A stretch of 64,000 nt of DNA from Actinoplanes lutulentus (GCF_003259845.1 NZ_QLMJ01000019.1:124001-188000); one strand, 5' to 3'; shown: positions 49,160 to 57,642, counted from the first letter of the stretch. Notes: generated by a model not told the origin, from the letters alone. Made by a program: numbers and translations.

Positions 49160-49500
49160 AAGTCCGATGACCTATCTGAGTTACGGCTCGCCTCAGCAGC
49201 CGGCTCACTCCAGCGGCCGCCTCGCTCCAGCAAACAGGGCCGGTCCGCCCGGCGAAGCCAACGGCATCACGCCGCGAGCGCCCTGCCCGGTGCGTGTCGA
49301 GTTGCGGCGCAAACCGAACCCCAAATCGACACGGAACACGCGAACCGCCGGGTGCGTGTCGAGTTTGGGGGCGTAGTGAACCCGAAGTCGACACACCCGC
49401 CCTGGGCTGTGCGATCTTGGGCCGCTGTTCCCGTCTGGGTGTGGTTGGGGGACCACTATCGCCACGGGAGAGCCCCAGCAGAGAACCGATCAAGACCTAG
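49160..49500. repeat. Intergenic palindromic repeat cluster 4 (family B half-site plus two family A copies)
   Basis: A half family B element (49168-49191, containing GACCTATCTGAGTTACGG, without its left arm) is followed ~100 bp later by two family A palindromes (49290-49335 and 49352-49398). Then comes the conserved box (49398-49425, ending GATCTTGGGCCGC) and the longer flank shared with cluster 2 (TGTGGTTGGGGGACCA, then ACCGATCAAGACCT at 49485-49498). Minus-strand moeA ends 74 bp to the right. No protein gene is supported. Confidence 0.9.
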
Positions 49501-49573
49501 CGTCCGCGGCTTGCGCTTGCGGCTGCATTTGTGGCGCCGCGACTGCCACGAGGACGAGCCGGGGTGGGGTTTC

Positions 49574-50824
49574 TTACGGGAGGGGCAGTAGGTGGGCTGG
49601 GGTGTTGGGGGTCCAGGTGGCGGGGAGGACTGCCAGGGCGTCGGCGGTGGCTGCGGCGTGCAGGCCGGCCGGGGTGGAGCCCTGGATGATGTGGGCTGAC
49701 ACGCCGGCCCAGGTCACCGGGACTATTCGGGCGGTTTCTGGGGTCAGCTTCGCGGTTCCGGTGACCGGGGCTGTCAGGGACGGCTTGGTGGGGCGGCCTG
49801 CCAGCGTCTCCAGGAGCGGCTCTAGCAGGGTCAGGGCTGCTACCAGGCCGGCGAACGGGTTGCCGGGCAGGCTTACCACCCAGCGGCCGTCCGGTAATTC
49901 GGCCAGGGCCTGGGGGTGGCCCGGGCGGCAGGCTACGCCTCGCACGTGCCAGGTCGCGGAGCGTTCGGTCAGCAGGGTGTGCAGGTGGTCGGCGGCGCCC
50001 GCTGAAGAAGAGCCGCTCACCACGATCACGTCGGTGGCGGTACGGTCCAGCGCGGCGGCCAGGGTTGACGGGTCGTCCGGTTGGTGGTGGCTCGCGGTCA
50101 GGACTCCCCCGGCTCGGGTGGTGATCGCGGTGACCAGGCCGGTGAACGAGTCGCGGACCTGGCCCGGTCCGGGTGTGCCCTCGGAGATGACCTCGTCGCC
50201 GGTGACCAGCAGGGTGACGGTCGGCGGGCGGTGGGTGATCACGTCGTCGACGCCGGCCTGGACGGCGGCCGCGGCCAGGGTCGCGGTGACGATGCGGCCG
50301 GGAGGCGACACGAGAGCGCCGACGGCCAGGGTCTCCCCGGTGCGCCGGATGTGCGTGCGCCCCCGGACCACCCCGGAAACCGTCCGGCCCGGCTGAAAAC
50401 GATCAGACCGAGAGAGCGGCCGCCCTAGCTGCGAACTATCAGACCGAGAAAGCGGCCCGTCTACCTGCGAACTATCAGACCGAGAAATCGGCCGGCCCTC
50501 GACCGCCGACTCCTCGTAAGGGAGGACGGCTGTTGTGCCCGGCGGGACCGGAGCGCCTGTCGCGATCTCCATCGCCTCGCCCGGGGAGAGCGACGGCAAG
50601 GTGTCAAACCCCCCGGCCAGCAGCAGGCCGGTGATCGACCACGGGGGCTCGCCGGACACCGCGAACCCGTCCATCGCTGCGTTGTCGAAGGCGGGCACTG
50701 GGCGTACGCAAGCAATGGGCGAGGCCAGGACCTGGCCGCCTGCCTGGACCACCGGGGTTTTCCGGCCGGGCAGCGGGCGGGCGATCTCGCGAGCGAGGGC
50801 GTGTGCGTGCGGCCACGGCATCAT
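49574..50824 (-). CDS. moeA: Molybdopterin molybdenumtransferase MoeA
   Basis: A 416-residue MoeA that inserts molybdate into adenylated molybdopterin. Recognisable family segments are VPAFDNAAMDGFAV, ATGAPVPPGTTAVLPYE, TGDEVI-SEGTPGPGQVRDSF and VVSLPGNPFAGLVA. An insertion at ~residues 108-143 consists of three 12-residue repeats (SRSDSSQVDGPL-like) encoded by a 36-bp tandem DNA repeat and does not belong to the family fold. The double ATG at 50824/50821 is the start; the upstream codons extend the frame without homology. Divergently positioned modABC genes fit molybdenum-cofactor supply. Confidence 0.92.
   Translation of the reverse strand: MMPWPHAHALAREIARPLPGRKTPVVQAGGQVLASPIACVRPVPAFDNAAMDGFAVSGEPPWSITGLLLAGGFDTLPSLSPGEAMEIATGAPVPPGTTAVLPYEESAVEGRPISRSDSSQVDGPLSRSDSSQLGRPLSRSDRFQPGRTVSGVVRGRTHIRRTGETLAVGALVSPPGRIVTATLAAAAVQAGVDDVITHRPPTVTLLVTGDEVISEGTPGPGQVRDSFTGLVTAITTRAGGVLTASHHQPDDPSTLAAALDRTATDVIVVSGSSSAGAADHLHTLLTERSATWHVRGVACRPGHPQALAELPDGRWVVSLPGNPFAGLVAALTLLEPLLETLAGRPTKPSLTAPVTGTAKLTPETARIVPVTWAGVSAHIIQGSTPAGLHAAATADALAVLPATWTPNTPAHLLPLP
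50401..50500. repeat. 36-bp tandem repeat inserted in moeA
   Basis: The string ATCAGACCGAGA recurs at 50402, 50438 and 50474, an exact 36-bp period. Each unit encodes 12 residues on the minus strand (LSRSDSSQ core), so reading frame is preserved. The third unit is partly diverged. The repeat lies between two conserved MoeA segments, in what is normally a short loop. Confidence 0.88.
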
Positions 50825-51022
50825 CGGGTCAGTGGACCGGGCGGTCGTGTCGGGCTCGTGCCGGCCGTGCTGCGGGGACGCGACCAAGATCTCTCCCCGC
50901 GAACCATCCGATTGTGCCGACTCGCCATGGTAACCGGCCGGAAACGGACGCCACGCCCGGCGAAAAACTGGTCGGTCAGCTGCGGATGCTGCTCTGTTAA
51001 CCTTCTCGTCTCATGCTCGCAT

Positions 51023-51043
51023 AGCCTACAAAAACTATAGGCT
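51023..51043. promoter_or_regulatory. Inverted repeat in the molybdenum-locus promoter region
   Basis: AGCCTA (51023-51028) and TAGGCT (51038-51043) form a 6-bp inverted repeat with a 9-bp AT-rich spacer containing AAAAACTA. It lies in the ~300-bp gap between divergent moeA and the FAD-protein gene, in a locally AT-rich tract that probably includes the plus-strand promoter. It could be an operator; no regulator gene is adjacent. Confidence 0.4.
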
Positions 51044-51142
51044 TTATGGTTTGCTGAGAGCAGCGCAGAGTGGCGCCGGACCATGGGAGGACAACATGCC
51101 AAGCGTCTGTACCAAGCGGCCATCGAACCGGGTGGATGCACG

Positions 51143-52513
51143 GTGACCAGCACCGTTGTCCGCGGGAGGGTGACCGAGCCCCATCCCGGGACCCGCACGG
51201 AGGTGGTCGCGATCGTCGGCGGCGGCGCGAGTGGAGCGCTTGCCGTCCGCTCCGTCCTGACAAATACCACATGGCGGGCAGTCCTCGTCGCGCCTGAGGC
51301 GCAGCCCGGCCGGGGTGTCGCCTACGGCGCCGCCGAGCCGTGGCACGTGCTCAACTCCCGGGCCGCCGCGATGAGCGTCGACTCCGCCGACCCGCTGCAC
51401 CTTGTCCGCTGGCGACACGAGCGCGGCATGGCCGCCGAGCCCACCGACTTCCTGCCCCGGGCTGACTTCGGCGACTATCTCGCCGACCAGTTCGTCGAGG
51501 CCACGAAGGCAGCCGGTGACCGATTCCAGCACCACCTCGCCACCGCCACGTCGATCCGGCGGCACGAGGGCGGCTTCCTGGTCTCCGACGACTCGGGCTG
51601 CCACACCTATGCCGACCAGGTGATCCTCGCGGTCGGCAACCCCACGCTGACCAGGCCCGCGGCCATCGGCGACGAGGCGTTCCGCAGCTTCGAGTACATC
51701 AACGACCCCTGGGCGTTCGGCGCCCTCGACGCGGTGCCCGCCGACCAGCCGGTGCTGCTGATCGGAACCGGTCTGACCGCGATCGACGTGGCCCTCACGC
51801 TCACCGCGAACGGCCGCCGCACCCCCGTCGAGGCCCTGTCCCGGCGCGGCCTGGTGCCTCGCGAGCACCCCGAGCTTCCGCCCACGGCGACCGCTTTTGA
51901 TCTGCCGGCTTCAGCGACCTTGCGGCCGCTGCTGCGCCGGGTGCGCCAGGAGATCGCCGCCGGCTCCGACTGGGTCGCCGTGATGGATTTCGTACGCACG
52001 AAAGCTGACGAGCTCTGGGCCGCCCTGGACACGGCCGCTCAGGAGCGGTTCCTGCGCCATTGTCACCGGTTCTGGGAGGTCCACCGGCACCGCATGGCCC
52101 CGCCGGTCGCGGCGCGCATCGCCGAGCTGCGCCAGGAGGGCACCCTGCAGGCCCGCGCCGGCCGGCTCACTTCGGTCGTCCCGCACCCGGACGGCGGTCT
52201 GACCGTCCAGGTCGAGGGCGAGGAGCCACGACGGTACGGCGCGGTCGTCAACTGCACCGGCCCGGGATCGCTGCCGGGCGCGGCCGGACCGCTGGCCGCC
52301 GGACTGCTGCGCGACGGCCTGCTGCGTCCCGGCCCGCACGGCCTCGGCATCGACACCGATGACGACGGCCGGACCATCGGCGCCGACGGCGAGGTCGAGC
52401 AGGGCTTGTGGCTGGTCGGGCCGCTGCGGCGTGGCCGGCGGTGGGAGGCCACGGCCGTTCCGGAGATCCGGGGTCAGGTCGAACAATTGACCGCCAGCAT
52501 GCAGATGCAATAG
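51143..52513 (+). CDS. FAD/NAD(P)-binding protein (YdhS-like)
   Basis: A 456-residue flavoprotein. The dinucleotide motif VVAIVGGGASGALAVRSVL appears near the N-terminus, followed by the family segment PGRGVAYGAAEPWHVLNSRA and a second nucleotide site VLLIGTGLTAIDVALTLTANG. The C-terminus has VVNCTGPGS and GLWLVGPLRRGRRWEATAVP (the FAD-closing Gly-Asp-type region). Proteins of this type (FAD-NAD(P)-binding, YdhS) have no settled function. The frame is open from 51083; GTG 51143 is preferred because the preceding residues are not conserved-looking. It lies between moeA and modA, but a role in molybdenum metabolism is only suggested by position. Confidence 0.78.
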   Translation: MTSTVVRGRVTEPHPGTRTEVVAIVGGGASGALAVRSVLTNTTWRAVLVAPEAQPGRGVAYGAAEPWHVLNSRAAAMSVDSADPLHLVRWRHERGMAAEPTDFLPRADFGDYLADQFVEATKAAGDRFQHHLATATSIRRHEGGFLVSDDSGCHTYADQVILAVGNPTLTRPAAIGDEAFRSFEYINDPWAFGALDAVPADQPVLLIGTGLTAIDVALTLTANGRRTPVEALSRRGLVPREHPELPPTATAFDLPASATLRPLLRRVRQEIAAGSDWVAVMDFVRTKADELWAALDTAAQERFLRHCHRFWEVHRHRMAPPVAARIAELRQEGTLQARAGRLTSVVPHPDGGLTVQVEGEEPRRYGAVVNCTGPGSLPGAAGPLAAGLLRDGLLRPGPHGLGIDTDDDGRTIGADGEVEQGLWLVGPLRRGRRWEATAVPEIRGQVEQLTASMQMQ

Positions 52514-52594
52514 CGGAAGCCGACACCGAACTGGTGTCTGCGATCACGGTGACGCACTTACGGCCGCATCTGCGGAGCCGTTACAGTGATCGCC

Positions 52595-53371
52595 GTGAAA
52601 ACGCTTCGTTTCGCCGTGGCCGGGCTCGCTGTGCTTCTCACCGCGAGCCTGGCCGCCTGCGGCGGTAAGACCGACAACTCGGCCGGCTCAGCGGCAACGC
52701 CGTCCAAAGGCGGGGCGGTCATCGTCTTCGCGGCCGCCTCACTGACCGAGTCGTTCACCACACTCGGCAAGCAGTTCGAGTCGGCGAACCCGGGCAGCAC
52801 GGTGACGTTCAACTTCGGCGGCAGCTCGGCGCTCGCCACCCAGATCAACGAGGGCGCGCCGGCCGACGTCTTCGCCTCGGCCTCGCCGAAGAACATGCAG
52901 GTCGTCACGGACGCCGGCACCCCCACCACGTTCGTGAAGAACCAGCTGGTCATCGCGGTCAGCAAGGGCAACACGAAAGGCATCACCGGGCTGGCCGACC
53001 TGACCAAGGCCGACCTGAAGGTGGCGCTCTGCGCCGAGACGGTTCCGTGCGGCGCCGCTGCGAAGACCGCCATCGAGGCGGCCGGCGTGAAGGTCACCCC
53101 GGTGACCCTGGAGCAGGACGTGAAAGCGGCCCTCTCCAAGGTGAAGCTCGGTGAGGTCGACGCCGCGCTGGTCTACCGCACCGACGCGAAGGCCTCGGCC
53201 ACCGACGTCGACGCGGTCGAGTTCCCGGAGTCGGCCAAGGCGATCAACGACTACCCGATCACCGTGCTGAAAAGCGCTGAGAACGCGGCCGGTGGGCAGG
53301 CGTTCGTCGACTACGTGTTGTCCGCCGAGGGCACGAAGGTTCTCACCGAAGCCGGTTTCCAGGCACCCTGA
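52595..53371 (+). CDS. modA: Molybdate-binding lipoprotein ModA
   Basis: A 258-residue periplasmic-type binding protein. A signal peptide ends in the lipobox LTASLAACGG. The mature protein has the ModA hallmarks VIVFAAASLTESFTTLGKQF, VTFNFGGSSALATQI and EGAPADVFASASPKNM, with Ser residues placed to bind the oxyanion, and FPESAKAINDYPITVLK later. It delivers molybdate (or tungstate) to ModBC. GTG 52595 gives a normal lipoprotein n-region; GTG 52586 is possible. The next gene modB begins 5 bp after its stop. Confidence 0.93.
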   Translation: MKTLRFAVAGLAVLLTASLAACGGKTDNSAGSAATPSKGGAVIVFAAASLTESFTTLGKQFESANPGSTVTFNFGGSSALATQINEGAPADVFASASPKNMQVVTDAGTPTTFVKNQLVIAVSKGNTKGITGLADLTKADLKVALCAETVPCGAAAKTAIEAAGVKVTPVTLEQDVKAALSKVKLGEVDAALVYRTDAKASATDVDAVEFPESAKAINDYPITVLKSAENAAGGQAFVDYVLSAEGTKVLTEAGFQAP

Positions 53372-53376
53372 TCATC

Positions 53377-54171
53377 GTGAGAAACCGGCGTCTCGGCGTA
53401 CCCCTGCCGTTGCTCCTGCCGGCAGCACTGGGACTCGTCTTCCTGGTGCTGCCACTGGTGGGGTTGTTAGCGCGTACCCCATGGTCGTCGCTCGTGGAAC
53501 GGCTCGCAGAGCCCGGAGTGCTGATGGCCTTGCGCCTTTCGCTGTTGACCGCGAGTGTCGCGACCCTGGTGTGTCTCGTGCTCGGCGTGCCGCTCGCGTG
53601 GTTGCTGGCACGCGTCGAGTTTCCCGGGCGGCGCGTGGTGCGCGCGCTGATCACCGTGCCGCTGGTGCTGCCGCCGGTGGTCGGTGGCATCGCGCTGCTG
53701 CTCGCTCTCGGGCGGCGCGGGCTGGTCGGATCGTGGCTGGATGAGACGTTCGGGATCACGCTGCCGTTCACGACGGCCGGGGTGGTGATCGCCGAGGCGT
53801 TCGTGGCGCTGCCGTTCCTGGTGATCTCGGTGGAGGGCGCGCTGCGCGGAGCTGACTCCCGCTATGAAGAAGCCGCCGCTACGCTCGGCGCGACGCCCTG
53901 GGTGAGGTTCACGCATGTGACGTTGCCGCTGGTCGCGCCGGGGATCGCGGCGGGGGCGGTGCTCTGCTGGGCGCGGGCGCTCGGTGAGTTCGGGGCGACG
54001 ATCACGTTCGCCGGGAACTATCCGGGGATCACGCAGACGATGCCGCTCGCCGTTTATCAGACGATGGAGAGCGGTGATCTGGAGGGAGCTGTGGTGCTGA
54101 GCCTGATCCTGCTCACGGTGTCGGTGACGATCCTGGCGGCGTTGCGTGACAAGTGGCTGACGGCGCCGTGA
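53377..54171 (+). CDS. modB: Molybdate ABC permease ModB
   Basis: A 264-residue permease with about five or six membrane helices. The permease signature is EEAAATLGATPWVRFTHVTL-P followed by GIAAGAVLCWARALGEFGAT, which is the EAA loop that contacts the ATPase and the ModB-typical ARALGEFGATI segment. Start GTG 53377 follows the modA stop by 5 bp. Its stop overlaps the modC start by 4 bp (GTGA), so ModB and ModC are made together. Confidence 0.95.
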   Translation: MRNRRLGVPLPLLLPAALGLVFLVLPLVGLLARTPWSSLVERLAEPGVLMALRLSLLTASVATLVCLVLGVPLAWLLARVEFPGRRVVRALITVPLVLPPVVGGIALLLALGRRGLVGSWLDETFGITLPFTTAGVVIAEAFVALPFLVISVEGALRGADSRYEEAAATLGATPWVRFTHVTLPLVAPGIAAGAVLCWARALGEFGATITFAGNYPGITQTMPLAVYQTMESGDLEGAVVLSLILLTVSVTILAALRDKWLTAP

Positions 54172-55208
54172 GCCTTGTCGACGCCCATGTGGTGGCCTCG
54201 CGGGGTTCGTTCGAGCTCGACATCCGGCTGACGATTGCAGCCGGCGAGACCGTGGCGCTACTGGGGCCGAACGGCGCCGGAAAAACCACGACTTTGCGCG
54301 CCCTGGCGGGTTTATCCGATTTGTCGGGTGGGTTTGTGCGACTGGACGGCAGGGATCTGACCTCCGCCCCACCCGAGAACCGGCCGATCGGCGTCGTCTT
54401 CCAGGACTACCTGCTGTTTCCGCACCTCAGCGCCCGGGACAACGTGGCTTTCGGCCCGCGGCGGCATGGTGTTGATCGCCGGCCCGCGCACGAGATCGCC
54501 GACCGCTGGCTGGACCGGGTCGGACTCGCCTCCTTCTCCCGGCGCAAACCGCGGCAGCTCTCCGGCGGGCAGGCGCAGCGGGTGGCCCTGGCGCGGGCGC
54601 TCGCCGTCGACCCGCTGCTGCTCCTGCTCGACGAGCCGCTCGCCGCGCTGGATGCTCGGACCCGCCTGGAGACCCGGGGTGAGCTGCGGCGACACCTGGC
54701 GGCACACCCCGGTGCCACGCTGCTGGTCACGCACGATCCGCTGGACGCGCTGGTCCTCGCCGACCGGCTTGTCGTGATCGAGAACGGCCGGGTCGTGCAG
54801 GAGGGCGACGCCGCCACGATCACCTCGCAGCCGCGGACTGATTACGTGGCGCGGCTCGTCGGACTGAACCTGTATCAGGGGCGGGGTGACGGGCACACGG
54901 TGGTTCTCGGGGGTGGGTTCGCGCTGTCCACCACGGATGTCGTCAACGGTGACGCGTTCGTGGCGTTCCCGCCGTCCGCGGTGGCCCTGCACCTGTCGGC
55001 GCCGGACGGGAGCCCCCGCAACACGTGGCAGGCCGTGCTGAGCGACATCCAGCGGCACGGCGACAGCCTGCGGGTCACCCTGGACGGGCCGATCACCGTG
55101 GCCGCCGACATCACACCGGCGGCCGCGGCCCAGCTGCACCTCGAACCGGGGATGCAGATCTGGGTGGCCGTGAAGGCCACCGAGACCCGGGCTTACCCCG
55201 CCGACTGA
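54168..55208 (+). CDS. modC: Molybdate ABC ATP-binding protein ModC
   Basis: A 346-residue ATPase. Walker A is GPNGAGKTT, Q-loop VVFQDYLLFPHLSARDNVAF, signature LSGGQAQRVALARAL, Walker B LLLLDEPLAALDARTR and the switch His in LVTHDPLDAL. The C-terminal ~100 residues resemble a TOBE/MOP-like regulatory domain (TWQAVLSDIQRHGDSLRVTL, ending VAVKATETRAYPAD). GTG 54168 within the modB stop is preferred to an ATG 15 bp earlier. Its 3' end overlaps the convergent ABC-2 permease gene by 16 bp. Confidence 0.94.
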   Translation: MSLVDAHVVASRGSFELDIRLTIAAGETVALLGPNGAGKTTTLRALAGLSDLSGGFVRLDGRDLTSAPPENRPIGVVFQDYLLFPHLSARDNVAFGPRRHGVDRRPAHEIADRWLDRVGLASFSRRKPRQLSGGQAQRVALARALAVDPLLLLLDEPLAALDARTRLETRGELRRHLAAHPGATLLVTHDPLDALVLADRLVVIENGRVVQEGDAATITSQPRTDYVARLVGLNLYQGRGDGHTVVLGGGFALSTTDVVNGDAFVAFPPSAVALHLSAPDGSPRNTWQAVLSDIQRHGDSLRVTLDGPITVAADITPAAAAQLHLEPGMQIWVAVKATETRAYPAD

Positions 55209-56188
55209 CGGATCCGGCGGAATGCGAGGGCGGCCAACAGCAGGCTGAGTCCGACGAAAATGCCCAGCTCGATCCACTGGAACGACCAGTACCGGTCGGC
55301 CGGGTGGTAGCTGTGGGTGAAGTACAGCTTCTTCTTCGCCTGGCAGTCCTGCTCGGCTCGCATGTCGTCCTCGCCCATGCACGTCTTCGCGTCCGCAACC
55401 GTGAACGGTGACCCGTCCGGCTTGTACAGATCGTTCTCCTCGGACATCGACCAGGAACCGGGGATCGTGTATCCGAAGATCCGGCCCCGGACGTCGTTCA
55501 TCCCCATGCCCTGGATGTTGCGCATCGCCTCCTGGTCCAGGATCACGGTGGCGGTGACCGGCGGCATGAAGTGCGACCGGATCACGGTGCCCATCAGGAC
55601 CTGAACCACGGCGAAAACAGCGAGGGTGACGGCCATCGCCAGGACCGTACGCCTCAGCAGCAGCCCGACGACCGCGCCGAGCAGCACGGCGAACAGCGCG
55701 TATCCGAGCGGCGCCACGTTGCGCGAGGCGAACAGCAGCGCGCCGAACCGGTCGCCGTTCACCTGGTCGAACCGGCTCGCCGACCAGGTCAGCAGGACGC
55801 TGAACAGGCCCGTGACAACCACCGCGAACAGGGTGACCAGGCCCAGCTTGACCGCCAGCCAGTGGGTACGGGTGACACTCTGGTTCCAGACCAGCCGGTG
55901 GGTGTTTTCCTCCAGTTCACGGGCGATCAGCGGCGCACCCCAGAACACCCCGGCCAACGCCGGCACGGCGATCAGCAACGCCCCGGACAGCCCGACCTGC
56001 TCGGCATAGGTGTTGAGGAAGAGCCGCCTCGCCTGATCACAAACGGCCGGCTGGCAGCCGACGAGATCGTTCTGGTAGGAGCTGCGGATGCTCAGGCCGA
56101 GCACCACGAAGTAGATCGCCAGCACCGTCAGCCCGATCAGCGCCGTCAGAGCCGAGCCACGGAACTGCCGCCAGGTCAGCCAGATCAC
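55193..56188 (-). CDS. ABC-2 type permease with large extracytoplasmic loop
   Basis: A 331-residue membrane protein, partner of the ATPase next to it (4-bp overlap). It starts MIWLTWRQFRGSALTALIGL, a pattern usual in actinobacterial exporters found with GntR or two-component regulators. Six helices are visible, with a first loop containing two cysteines (VGCQPAVCDQ) and a long ~80-residue loop before the last helix (~residues 215-300), also with two cysteines. The last helix is WIELGIFVGLSLLLAALAF. Substrate unknown; efflux or lantibiotic-type resistance are plausible. Confidence 0.85.
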   Translation of the reverse strand: MIWLTWRQFRGSALTALIGLTVLAIYFVVLGLSIRSSYQNDLVGCQPAVCDQARRLFLNTYAEQVGLSGALLIAVPALAGVFWGAPLIARELEENTHRLVWNQSVTRTHWLAVKLGLVTLFAVVVTGLFSVLLTWSASRFDQVNGDRFGALLFASRNVAPLGYALFAVLLGAVVGLLLRRTVLAMAVTLAVFAVVQVLMGTVIRSHFMPPVTATVILDQEAMRNIQGMGMNDVRGRIFGYTIPGSWSMSEENDLYKPDGSPFTVADAKTCMGEDDMRAEQDCQAKKKLYFTHSYHPADRYWSFQWIELGIFVGLSLLLAALAFRRIRQSAG

Positions 56189-56901
56189 GACCGCACCTCC
56201 GCCCGCATCAGGTAATCGAGGACGAGCTTCTCCAGGCTGGTCTCGTGATGCGCGGCCAGCAGGTCGTCGACGTCGCCGGCCAGTCGTACCCGCCCGTCGA
56301 CCAGCACGATCAGGTGGTCGCAGACCTGTTCCAGGTCACCGAGCAGGTGCGAGGAGAGCACCACGCTGACGTCGACCTCGGCGACCAGCTCCGACAGATC
56401 CAGCAGGAACGTGTGCCGGGCCAGCGGATCCAGGGCGGCGACCGGCTCGTCCAGGATGATCAGTTCGGCGCGTTTGGCGGCCGCGATGGTCAGCGCGAGC
56501 TGGGCCCGCTGGCCGCCGGAGAGCCGGCCGGCTTTCTGATCCGGGTCGAGCCCGAGTTTGCGGATCCGGTTCTGCGCCAGCTGAGCGTCCCAGCTCCGAT
56601 TCAGCCGGGCACCGAGACGCAGATGATCCGCAACGGACAGTGTTCGGTAGACCGGCGCGTCCTGGGCGACGAAACCAACCCGCGGGAGTTGCGACCCCGG
56701 ACGCTTGCCCAGTACCTCGATGCTGCCGCTCGTCGGTGCGATCAACCCGCAGGTCAGGCCCAGCAACGTCGACTTGCCGGCGCCGTTCGGGCCGACCAGC
56801 CCGGCGACCCGGCCGGCCGGGATGTCGATGCTGCAGTCCTCCAGCGCCGGATGGCGCCCGTACCGTTTGCCGAGTCCCTCGGCGTGGATTACCGATGTCA
56901 T
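56185..56901 (-). CDS. ABC exporter ATP-binding protein
   Basis: A 238-residue ATPase. Walker A is GPNGAGKST, the signature LSGGQRAQLAL, Walker B LIILDEPVAALDP and the switch His in VLSSHLLGDLEQ. It is a compact BcrA/CcmA-type exporter subunit. The ATG is 86 bp from the divergent response-regulator gene and the downstream permease overlaps it by 4 bp. Control by that two-component system is likely by analogy to antibiotic-resistance exporters, but not shown. Confidence 0.92.
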   Translation of the reverse strand: MTSVIHAEGLGKRYGRHPALEDCSIDIPAGRVAGLVGPNGAGKSTLLGLTCGLIAPTSGSIEVLGKRPGSQLPRVGFVAQDAPVYRTLSVADHLRLGARLNRSWDAQLAQNRIRKLGLDPDQKAGRLSGGQRAQLALTIAAAKRAELIILDEPVAALDPLARHTFLLDLSELVAEVDVSVVLSSHLLGDLEQVCDHLIVLVDGRVRLAGDVDDLLAAHHETSLEKLVLDYLMRAEVRS

Positions 56902-56987
56902 GCCGCAGTTCTAGAGATCGGACGGTCACGGCACGGTCCGCGAATCTGTGACCGCCGTGTGACCGCTGTGCCGATACGGTCGGACGC

Positions 56988-57641
56988 ATGAGGGTGCTGG
57001 TGGCCGAGGATCAACGCGAACTCGCCGACTCGGTGGCACGGGTGCTGCGCCGCGAAGGCATGGCGGTCGACGTGGCCTACGACGGCACGTCAGCGCTGGA
57101 ACGCACCACGGTCACCGATTACGACGTCATCGTCCTCGACCGGGACCTGCCCGGGACACACGGTGACGACGTCTGCCGCACGCTGGTCGCCGGGGACGCG
57201 ACCGCACGGATCCTGATGCTCACCGCGTCCGGCACGATCGCCGAGCGGGTCGAGGGCCTCGGTCTCGGCGCCGACGATTACCTGCCCAAGCCTTTCGCGT
57301 ACGCGGAACTGGTCGCCCGCATCCGCGCGGTGTCCCGCCGAGCGGGACCGACGACTCCCCCGATTTTGATCCACCGTGACCTGCGGCTCGACCCGGCGCT
57401 GCGGATCGCCACCCGGGCCGGTGAGCGGCTCGCGCTGACGCCCAAGGAGTTCGCCGTGCTGGAGCATCTGCTGGCCGGCCACGGCCGGGTCGTCTCCGCC
57501 GAGGAGCTGCTGGAACGGGTCTGGGACGAGGCTGCCGACCCGTTCACCACCACGGTGAAGGCGACGGTGAACCGGCTCCGGGCGAAACTCGGCGATCCCC
57601 CGCTGATCGAGACGGTCCCCCGCGCCGGATACCGGATCTGA
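56988..57641 (+). CDS. OmpR/PhoB-type response regulator
   Basis: A 217-residue regulator. The receiver domain has acidic EDQ at 7-9, phosphoacceptor Asp51 (VIVLDRDLPG), the Thr/Ser in LMLTASG and Lys101 in YLPKPFAY. A winged-helix OmpR DNA-binding domain (~125-217) shows LALTPKEFAVLEHLLAGHGR and TTVKATVNRLRAKLGDPPLIETVPRAGYRI. The kinase gene starts 1 bp after its stop. It is divergent from the ABC exporter, its probable target. Confidence 0.94.
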   Translation: MRVLVAEDQRELADSVARVLRREGMAVDVAYDGTSALERTTVTDYDVIVLDRDLPGTHGDDVCRTLVAGDATARILMLTASGTIAERVEGLGLGADDYLPKPFAYAELVARIRAVSRRAGPTTPPILIHRDLRLDPALRIATRAGERLALTPKEFAVLEHLLAGHGRVVSAEELLERVWDEAADPFTTTVKATVNRLRAKLGDPPLIETVPRAGYRI

Positions 57642-57642
57642 C

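Noticed and set aside
48211..49233. 340-codon minus-strand frame spanning repeat cluster 3 into the lipase
   Set aside because: It overlaps the lipase in another frame and its upstream half is repeat DNA; the repeated peptide pattern only reflects the DNA repeats.
48781..49398. CRISPR-like array from tandem family A copies
   Set aside because: Repeats are palindromic, imperfect and contain the 'spacer' within the hairpin; intervals are also similar to each other, unlike spacers.
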